The translations under genes were made by a program, and so were the position numbers. This document shows positions 56,010 through 64,000 of a DNA stretch of 64,000 nucleotides, in pieces. This DNA is from Cryptomeria japonica (lineage: Eukaryota > Streptophyta > Pinopsida > Cupressales > Cupressaceae). The stretch covers positions 237,129,922 through 237,193,921 of the forward strand of contig NC_081406.1 of NCBI RefSeq assembly GCF_030272615.1, written 5' to 3'. How positions within the stretch are numbered: the stretch's first letter is position 1; the number at the start of each line of letters is the position of its first letter. The notes under the pieces are model-generated. The model did not search any database, was not told where the DNA came from, and was given only the letters and a program-made list of their open reading frames with translations.

Positions 56010-58466
56010 ACAGACTATACCCTACAGATAGGGTATGTCTATAAATACAAGATACCAATCGACACAACCAATCACCACGTGGCACGTCGCCACAAGCCAA
56101 GTGCGGCCCTGCCACCGCTTGTCGATCTTTTAAGAATATTTTGGCAAAAAATTTCACATTATAATCCAATTGACCTTAAGTAGATAGGCTTTGTCTTCAA
56201 GTGTTTTCAATTGTATTTAGACCAATGAAATTGGCCTTGAGGGGCTACTAAACATACGAATTACGTTTACACTATTTTCCAATCAAACCTTCAGACATTG
56301 TGTTCTTGTGCTTGAGTGTCTTCTTGTCACAATTGGTCAAATCAAACAAGCAAATTCAACCAGAGTTGTTCAAAATCAAGCAAATTTGTCACTATTTTTG
56401 GAGTTCCTGCACATTTGATATCAATTCTTGCACACTTGATCACTATTCTAGCGCTTTTGAAGCAGAGAATTGAACATATCGGCATATCCTTATTTCTTGG
56501 CATCATTTTTCCAATTTTGATCTTTTAGGATTTGAGTCTTAGTTCTTGCATATCCAGAGTTTCTTAGTCAGTCATATCCATTTGCATATATATCAGTGGT
56601 CAAAAACAAAACTCTTAGTTTGCATCTAGGTTACTCTCTTTTGTCTTAAATCAAACATTGGCTATCATATAATCTTTACCACTTGAGGTCTACCATACTT
56701 AAGTTGGGAAACATATCAATATCTTTGAGTAGAGTAACTTGCTTGGAGTCCATCATCTCCTACCTTAGCATACCCTCCTTTGATCATTGTCCTTGTGTCT
56801 ATCCCTCATAGCACAAGTTAATCTTGCCTACATAATCATTTTCAAACCTAGAGTTACCTTCAACCTACTTTAGAGTTGTCAATCATTAAAATCAGTCTAA
56901 AACCTCATATTGGTCTTCATAATCCATTTGAACTCTAGTTACATTGCATTCTTTAGGTTGTCCTTGCACTCTAGAACTTGCATTTCATCCAAACTTTGAG
57001 TCCCATATATTGTCATATAGGTAAAAGATCAGAATTATCACTCATGCCACCTAAGACAAGGAATCAAACCAGAATGGAACAAGAAAGAGAAAGACATTAT
57101 GAGCCACTTGATGAAGAAGAAGAACATGTTGAAATTCCAGATGATCAAGAAAATGAAAGCAGTAGTAGCAGCAGTAGTGATGAGGAGATATCCCAAGAGC
57201 ATGTGGAACAAGCACTCAATGATAAAGATTTCTCAAATTATTCAAAAATGTGGTAAAAAATGATCCAAAACGTTATTTTAAAGCTATTGTTGATGAGGAA
57301 ATAAAGATACCTCTTGATTTTGATGCATCCTTGCTCACAAACGGAAAAGATGGATCTAATAAGTCTAAAAGCTCTAAAACATGCAATGAGGACAAAGTGG
57401 AGGATCGTAGACCTTTTTACTTAAGATCGGATTACAAGAGCTCTACAAAGACACCAGAACCAACACCCACAAATGATCATTTTCTAGATGAACTTAAAGC
57501 ATTAAGATATGAATCGGATGCTATTAAAAATGCTAAGACTTCATCCCGCAAGTTTTCTATCGAGGATATATATCCTTATCCTTTTGATCGAAGCATACCA
57601 ATGCCAGCTTTTCCTAGTAATTGGGAGATACCAAAGCTTGATAAGTATAAAGGTAAAGGGGATCCTAAAGATCATTTGAGAGAATTTTGTGCCGCTACTT
57701 TGGAACTTGTTGTTGATGAGACATACCTTATTAGATTATTTCCTCAAAGTCTTGGGGGAAGCGCCATGGAATGGTTTTCAAGATTACCTCCAACTACCAA
57801 ATCATTTCAAGAATTGGCTGACAAATTTATCTCACGCTATGCATACAATTGTGAACATGAGGTGACCATGTTAGATCTTTTTAAAACCAAACAAAGACAG
57901 GAAAATCTTGTCTCATTTTTACAAAGATGGAAGCATTTGACTAAAAGAGTGCCTTACAATATTCCTGATAAGCATCTCGTTGATCTTTTTTGTTACAATT
58001 TGAATAGAGAAATTGGAAAGGAAATCGTCTCAAATGTTTAGACTCCTTTGATGAAGTAATAGAAATGGGAGTTCGAATTGAACAATCTCTTATAGATGAT
58101 GGCATTATTAAGATATATAGCCACAAAGATCATAAACGAGGCTCTAGTTCAAACAACAATAAAACACCTTTTTGGGCTAAGAACAAGAATGTGGTTAATG
58201 ATAGTCATTGATGCAAAAGCTGCTAAGGGCACACAACCAACTTATAACCTTAAGTTCCTTTTCAGATAAAGGAAAAGAGAAACAAAGGAGTTTTCCTAAA
58301 TGTAATTTTACTCCATTGGGCAGTCACTTGAATCTGCATTGAAGGAGCTTCTTGAAAATGATCTTATAACATTGCCAAAGATAAGGAAATACAATCCACA
58401 AGTCAAACCTCCATGGTGGAATGACGATCACTTTTGTGAATATCATCGACATAAAGGACATAACTA
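56010..58466 (+). mobile_element. Ty3/gypsy fragment: LTR/leader and gag (element B)
   Basis: A TATA box (CTATAAATAC near 56039), about 1 kb of leader and a gag gene indicate the 5' end of a gypsy element whose upstream LTR part lies before LINE 1. It ends abruptly at 58466 in the zinc-knuckle region. No PBS could be fixed. Confidence 0.6.
57044..58466 (+). pseudogene. gag: Ty3/gypsy gag (element B), frameshifted
   Basis: Starts MPPKTRNQTR at 57044 with an acidic, Ser-rich N-terminus. A frameshift near 57250 leads into the long frame 57250-58041 with the gag core YPYPFD, PKLDKYKGKGDPKDH, LREFCAATLELV, YLIRLFPQSLGGSAMEWFS and FLQRWKHLTKRVP. Another frameshift near 58030 is followed by GVRIEQSLIDDGII and the start of a zinc knuckle (FCEYHRHKGHN), where homology stops. 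It shares many blocks with the gag at 1-817 but is a different, older copy. Confidence 0.85.
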
Positions 58467-58472
58467 ACAGTC

Positions 58473-58575
58473 CATGAGATCTAGCCTTCCCCCAGTGGTA
58501 AACTACGAGGTCATGAGGTCTAGTCTTCCCCCAATGGTAAAGAACGAGGTCATGAGGTCTAGTCTCCCCCCAACC
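58473..58575 (+). repeat. Three tandem repeats of about 43 bp
   Basis: Units contain CATGAG(A/G)TCTAG followed by C/T-rich CTTCCCCC and GGTAAA(C/G)(T/A)ACGAGG-like sequence. They lie just past the point where gag homology ends. The third copy is cut short. Confidence 0.75.
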
Positions 58576-58679
58576 CACATGGTACCGAAGGACGTGTCAC
58601 GCCAGTGTCACTGGTCCCGTTAAAAAGTTTACCAGGCGCACTGTAGTTTATAGGGGGGTGCTATACCCAGTTCCTGCAG

Positions 58680-59319
58680 TCTAAAAAAAATGCTTCTATC
58701 TACAATTTCAAAGATTAATAATATTCCCTCAATGCTTTTATAAAGAAGTTTGAAGCCCAGCTATGTATGATCACTGAAAATAATATTATATTTGCCCAAG
58801 CCTGAAACTTATTTCTCCAATAGCATATTTATTCTTCCCAGATCTTTATTTCTCAAAATTAAAATTTATTCTAGAATTGATGGCATATCTCATAAAAAAT
58901 GAAAAAATACCTCTTAAGTACCTTATTCCTTTAATTCTGAAAACCAATACTTAGCTCAGAAATTTGTCTTGAATCAAGGTTTTACAAATTTTGCCCAAAT
59001 GTGAATTCTGCCGTGAATCCACCTCAAGAGTCGAGTTGGGTTTCCATCCAATTGGCCAAAACACTAAGGGATTATTTAAATTAAATAATAATTAATTAAA
59101 TAAATAATAATTGATTAAATATTAGTTATCAAATTTGACTTTAGACAACATAATAAAATAATTGATTAAATATTTAATTTTCTCAAGCTTGTCAAAAATG
59201 GGACATTACAATATATTCAACAGCCAAGTTAGTTCTCATGTGGCAATAATGACATGATAATGTTGTTAGTTTTCTTAATCAAAATTATGGCTGGAGAACA
59301 GTTTTGAATTTTGAAAATC

Positions 59320-59359
<40 letters not shown>

Positions 59360-59990
59360 CTACTCATATTTGTGTGTGCTTCAGCTTTTCTCTTTCAGTA
59401 AAGCAACTTATCATATTTTTTACTAATAATATTTTGCACTATTGGAGTAACTGATACTCTTTTATACTTTGTCTCAATTACAACGCATTTTTTTCCAAAT
59501 CATAATCCCTGCATAACTAATTCTATGGTTCTGAATTTTTTTTCTAAATTTTTTGGGGGCCTTTCTATGTTTAACCCCTGTTATCCCTTCATTTGGGCAA
59601 TATTTTTACCTATCTGGAAAACAAGTTCCCTAACCCTAAATTCTAGGGTAATATAGTTAACTATAGTATACAATGATGCCTAGATTAAGTTCCATTGCAA
59701 TACTAATGGCTATCAATATGAGAAACACGAAGTAAAATTGTCTAACAATTACTGGTCCTGAAGAAATTGAAATGAAAATAAATTGACTAAATGATGAATT
59801 TTTAAAGAACCAAATAAATTCTCAGATAGAGCAAACCAGTTTGATATCTATTCTATCAAGGCCTTCAGTTCAAACCTAGAATGGCTTTATAGTAGATCTT
59901 TTCCATGAAAACGATTGCTTTCACAAAACATAATTAGGTTTGAACAAATGACATAAACAGTTAACCACAATACCCAAAAGCTGACTTCAA
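58680..59990. other. Intron sequence with an LTR-like end and an AT microsatellite
   Basis: On the minus strand TGTAATGTCCCATTTTTGAC begins at 59210, similar to the starts of the TGTCATGTCCCC LTRs, so an LTR fragment in minus orientation may lie to the left. I could not find its other end. 59322-59357 is an (AT)18 run. Nothing else is assignable. Confidence 0.4.
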
Positions 59991-59996
59991 ACTTAC

Positions 59997-60091
59997 TACT
60001 GGTGGTGCACCATAAGCAGATGGATATGCTGCATTAGGAATTGCTCCAACTTGTTGAGCTTCATGGTGTTGGTCCTTCCGCCTCCTTTCAG
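59997..60091 (-). CDS. U1A: U1 snRNP protein A, linker exon
   Basis: A 95-nt exon bounded by the acceptor GATTTTCAG (AG at 60093-60092) and the donor GTAAGT (59996-59991). It starts in phase 1 and encodes 31 full codons, ERRRKDQHHEAQQ... to AYPSAYGAPPV, the basic and Pro/Ala/Tyr-rich linker between the two RRMs. The DQHH and YGAPP motifs match plant U1A linkers. RRM1 exons are not in the window, so at least 3.9 kb of intron precedes this exon. Confidence 0.85.
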
Positions 60092-60093
60092 CT

Positions 60094-60820
60094 GAAAATC
60101 ACAAACATTGATTCAAAAAAATGTGCTATTTGCACAACTGAGAAAATAAAGATAATATAAATTTACTCCCAGTTCAATGACATTAAGTAAAGATATCACA
60201 AGCTTGAAGAAACAATAAAATACAAGGAAGATGTCACAATTACCTGTGGATGAAACAGAAAATAACTTGAATGTAAGGAAAAGGACATTTTTTTATTGTA
60301 AAGAAAATATGTATGGTATGTATCAGTTATCAAAAGCTTAAATGATTTCTCTTATTACGGTAAAATTATTTCTCGATGTTGTCAAAGAAATGTTTATCAT
60401 ACAATTCAGCATAAAAGATGTTAGTTGGATACATTAAAGCATTTAGACAGATATTGTCAAAAGTCAAAACAAACAAAGAAACGGAATTCTAAGTTGTGAC
60501 AGAACCAGCAAGATGCATGATAAGTAACTAATGCATTGCTATAAGCCATATCCCTGAATTTTATGTATAGGATCATAACACAGATGATGACCCCAAAAGT
60601 TATAAAATTGAAAACTCCTCTTCAACAAAAAAAACAAGTGTAGCATTATTATTAAAAACTTATTCATCTGATAAAGCAAAGGATAGAGAAGAGCACTACA
60701 CCATCAATATGAAAAGGAAATGCAGAAAAACAAAACCCACTACAAAAGGAAAGCTATCAAGAGTGGATAATAAACCAAAACACATTCCAGAAAAAAGAAA
60801 TAAACTATATTTAGTATATT
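60094..60820. other. U1A intron, nothing recognised
   Basis: AT-rich sequence with no supported repeat or exon. I looked on the minus strand for RRM1 or basic-linker codons and found none. Confidence 0.4.
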
Positions 60821-60821
60821 C

Positions 60822-61340
60822 CTATGTTACCCTGAGTTTCCTACAAAGGGACAGCAGGGGACGGCAAGACGAGTTTCCAGGGCAGCGAACTTTTTGCCAA
60901 ATTGTGGTTATCTCTGTAGCTTCGTGTCCTTGTACAATAAACAAAGCTTCTACTGACCCTCCCTTCACAAAACCCATCTTCCTCTTTCCTCTTGTCTCAA
61001 CTTCACTACCACTACCAATAGTGGATGTCATAGGCACAAATGTTTGTGAACATGCAAAAGAAGGTGTCGACATTGCCCCACCTTGTTTCCCCATTTCTAC
61101 AATCTATAGCACTCAATCCTCTTATCATCTTTTAGTTCTAGACAAGCTTTGACCCCATGGGCTAGAACGCCCAAAAAAGAGAGATTTTACCCTTGTGAAG
61201 CTGCCTCTAAAATCTGTCAAGCAAAAATGACAATCCCACACCCTACTGCCTCCTGAATTTCTTTTCCTTTGACCCCTAGGTGTAACATATTGGAGAAGAC
61301 GTTTATTTTTATTGAAAGAGCCCTTTGCATGTGTTTCCAT
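60822..61340 (-). pseudogene. hAT-type transposase N-terminal fragment (BED-like finger)
   Basis: The minus-strand frame 61340-61125 contains VWDCHFC, FRGSFTRVKS and later a degraded G-x-G segment, the pattern of BED-type fingers at the start of plant hAT/DUF659 transposases. The usual His of the finger is lost. The following frame (61094-60822) is Ser/Thr-rich and then reads GSVEALFIVQG, possibly the start of the DUF659 region. No dimerisation domain is seen. Confidence 0.5.
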
Positions 61341-61946
61341 AATTTTTGAAGGGCACTTAAATATATTAGGTTGCTACCCACTACTTCTCTCAACACTTCC
61401 ACTTGCATTTCCACCAACCACTTCCACTTCATTCTCATTACTATAATCACCCTCATTGCTTCTCTTTTCTTTTTTGAGTTTGAAAGAAAGTTTAAACTGA
61501 AAAAATGCAAAAAATTGAAAAAAAAAAAAAAACAGACATTTTTGTCATTTCATGCTTCAAATTTTGCAAAAAGTTGGAAAATAGGAAAAAGGAAGAATGA
61601 AGCTTGCCTCTTTCAAGCTTGAAGGAAGACACTTGTCCTAGTTTTAACCAATTTTCTTGCTATTCCCTGCTCCACCTCCTCATTCAATGGCTTCCTTCAA
61701 AACCTCTTGCTGCTCCAAGTTTTTTCTAATCACATAAATGACCAAATGAGTCAAAATGTGTGAAATAATAGCTTTAGGGCATTTTTGGAGGTAGGGGCCC
61801 ACAATGCAAAAAAGAAAATTTTTTTAAAAATTAGATTTTTATGTGTTTTAAGTGCCAGAAATAGCCCTAGACGCAAGGGATGTCTAGCCATCCCCAAGAT
61901 GATCGAGGGACATCTCCCTCGCCATCCTCAGGGCAGCCAAACATCT
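61341..61946. other. Unassigned intron sequence
   Basis: Poly-A and pyrimidine-rich stretches, no supported gene. It ends at the start of the third TGTTG unit. Confidence 0.4.
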
Positions 61947-63100
61947 TGTTGTGATGTTTTCACACATCACTCCATTGCAAATGGGGACCCCTTGCTATTT
62001 GTTTTCATAGTTGTTTTGCCTTGGGGTTTTGCTTAGTTTGTGAGCTCGGCAATAGGTTTCAGTTTTTCAAGATTTTGAAAGGCAAGTGATGATAAATCCT
62101 TGACATGGTTAAGGTAGAGTGCCCATTTTCATGATGAATTCATTGAGTGGGTGTTGAGTGATCTTGAAAGTTGAATTTGAAAATCGATTGCCAAGCCTAG
62201 GAGAGCTCACATTTAAGCATGTTTTGTCAAGAGTAAAGTATGTTCGAAAAGAGATATCAAGTGTGATTTTGCTTAAGGATTGCATATGGAGTTGAAATTT
62301 TGAAAATTCCAAATTTGAACATAGGGAATTACCCTTAAGGAAGGTCAAAAATCCAAGAAGATCAATTAAATTTCAAGGAAAATTCCAAGAGAAAGAGTCA
62401 TGAAAAATGAGGAAAAAGTGAAGATGAAAAGAGAGAAGTGTTGATTTTTCCCTACAAAGTTAATGAAAGGAGATTTTCTCCTTGAAGCCCTCAAATCCAT
62501 GACTTTCTTGGAGGTTGAGTTTTTTTTTTCATGAAGAGCTAGAATCCACGATTTTTCTCCAATAGAGTGATTTTTTCCTTGATCTCCTAAAATCCACAAA
62601 AATTAGAGATCTTTGGACTTTTTCCTTGGAGGAAAATCCCACGAAATTGTTTGAGAAGTGCATTTTTTCCTTGACCTCTTGAAATCCACAACTTTCCAAA
62701 CATTTGCAAAATTTTCCTTATCATGCTTCAATCCACGTAATAATTATAGCAAGCAAAGATTTTCCATAGGGTCTTAAAATCCACAAAAAAATGAGGAAGA
62801 GCAACTTTTTTCCTAAATGCTAAAATCCACGAAAAGGAGGACTTAGAGGCAAATTTTTCCAAACATTGTCAAAATCCACGATAAAGTGATGAAAATGTGA
62901 AGTTTTCCAAGCATTGCTCAAATCCATGACAAAGTTATGAAATGCAAATTTTTCCATGCACCAAAGAAATCCACGAAATTTATTAACAAATCATTTTTTT
63001 CCTTGACTCGGCAAAATCCACAAAATTGTGGAGTTGAGCATGTTTGATCATCAAGTAGAAGGAAGTCGGCTGAAGCAAGATTAATATTTAAGGTAAATGT
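61947..63100 (+). mobile_element. TGTTG unit 3, 5' part
   Basis: Starts TGTTGTGATGTTTTCACACA and continues ATTGCAAATGGGGACCCC, clearly related to the starts of units 1 and 2, in the same orientation. It lacks the 166-bp palindrome array and instead carries a 47-bp repeat array (62492-63020), followed by an AAGTCGGC segment also found before the TATA boxes of units 1 and 2. The right limit is unclear because the relationship fades near 63100. Confidence 0.6.
62492..63020 (+). repeat. Twelve degenerate repeats of about 47 bp (unit 3)
   Basis: Cores reading (A)AATCCACGA or AATCCACAA occur near 62492, 62542, 62590, 62633, 62683, 62730, 62778, 62823, 62872, 62920, 62968 and 63014. Most are preceded by TTTTTCCTTG-like sequence. 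Steps are 43-50 bp. Confidence 0.85.
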
Positions 63101-64000
63101 GAAGAAATCTCCTTTTGGGATTGCACAAGGGGTGTCCCATTCGTCAAATTGGTGCTTGGTTTGGTCATCCCTTGAAAATAACCTTTATTGTTCTTGAGAT
63201 CCCTTGGGCATCATGTAGCACCCTTGATATTTCTACCCTCGGAAATTTTGCTTACTTTGCCTCTCATGATAACAGCTGTTTCCATGTATTTCCAACTCTA
63301 TTGGTCATTTAAGCATCGAAATTCTTAAATATCACTGCATTTATTCACAAACACCAAAGACTTTTAGGTTAATTTCAATCCAGCAGAATCCTTCCAATTT
63401 TCTCAATCTGTTTAGTGTTTATGTGACATGCTTTTGAGACTTCTCCAATAATTAAGAGTTCCATGTCTCTATAACATGTATCTCCATCACACTGTCTTCT
63501 CAGCTTATTGTTGGATTTTAAGAGAATTTTGTGGCATCACATTAGCTTGGTCTTCAGATAGTTTAGCAATATGAATAAACAGCTGTTCAGATTAATAACA
63601 GGGTAATTCTAGTAATATTTCTGTATAGAAAACAAAATCTTTAAACCGTGTCCCAGGCACTCAGTTCATCTGAACTAGTATTCCATGTACTGCATGTTTG
63701 CAGAAGGGTGTATTAGTTCCTTGTTCTTGTTGCCATACTGGAACATCTCATACAGAGGTGTCATCATATTTGCCTCCTATCCTATACTGCTCGCTTTATA
63801 CACCTATTCTATAGAATAGCTGATACTCACCCCTCTTGCTAGCATTGACTCAGCATATCCCATGACACGGACACTATGCTCACCTTAGCATAATGGTGCC
63901 TACATGCCATGCCTATTTGGAACAAATCCACAATACTTTCCAATGTAAGACTCTACTCAACATGCTTGGTCTAATATTCCTTCTATTAGTGGACAACAAA
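63101..64000. other. Unassigned sequence to the right edge
   Basis: Less AT-rich sequence with no long frame, no recognised repeat and no U1A exon. It may belong to unit 3 or to the U1A intron. Confidence 0.3.

Larger units (their letters stand above)
25913..59996 (-). other. U1A: 34,084-bp phase-0 intron of U1A
   Basis: On the minus strand the donor is GTAAGT at 59996-59991 and the acceptor is CAG ending at 25913. The exons on both sides are in phase 0 and join GAPPV to GSQLP without a frame break. The intron is filled with nested retrotransposons described separately. Confidence 0.85.

Noticed and set aside
58473-58660. tRNA-derived SINE
   Set aside because: No A/B box pair could be recognised. 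Only a short tandem array is supported.

Overview
The window looks like a chromosome piece from a plant with a very large, repeat-filled nuclear genome. A gymnosperm (conifer-like) source fits best. This is inference from the AT-rich, gene-poor sequence, the deep nesting of retrotransposons and one host intron of about 34 kb. The only host gene I recognise with confidence is the 3' part of a U1 snRNP protein A gene (U1A) on the minus strand. Its last exon (RRM2 and stop) is at 25622-25912 and the preceding linker exon is at 59997-60091. A phase-0 GT-AG intron of 34,084 bp lies between them, and the window ends inside the next intron upstream.

Layout left of U1A. 1-5383 is a Ty3/gypsy element on the minus strand (gag, a long leader with GCGCTA clusters, PBS, 5' LTR). 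It sits in a coiled-coil ORF of a second LTR element (5384-7153, tripled polypurine tracts, 3' LTR). That element abuts a decayed Helitron RepHel gene (7161-9870) followed by tandem repeats. 11.3-12.6 kb holds Ty1/copia remnants. 14469-19632 is a LINE on the minus strand with a perfect 17-bp target duplication and a 3' end that reads like a foreign terminal exon. 20.8-22.5 kb is a plus-strand LINE fragment, and 22.9-24.6 kb is an unidentified decayed protein-coding stretch on the minus strand.

Layout inside the U1A intron. There is a short LTR/PBS remnant (26.2 kb), a TGTTG...CAACA unit (unit 1, 26997-31164), and then a LINE spanning 31321-55990. The LINE is split by a solo LTR (33389-34911) and by a large non-autonomous LTR element (36786-53042). 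The large element in turn contains a second TGTTG...CAACA unit (unit 2, 38549-46079) and a fold-back LTR element (about 48886-51339). A gypsy gag fragment follows (57.0-58.5 kb). Upstream of the linker exon lie a hAT-like fragment and a third TGTTG unit (61947 onward).

The most interesting material is the TGTTG...CAACA family. Units 1 and 2 have LTR-like ends and 5-bp target duplications. Each carries about ten to thirteen copies of a roughly 33-nt imperfect palindrome spaced about 166 bp apart upstream of a TATA box. The palindrome arms change in a compensatory way between units. A second promoter-like block follows a perfect 18-nt telo-box palindrome. Unit 2 encodes an uninterrupted protein of about 1,073 residues that I cannot assign to a family. 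The second notable structure is the 187-bp direct repeat of LINE sequence on both sides of the large LTR element, far longer than the usual 5-bp duplication. All alignments were read by eye; no database search was possible.
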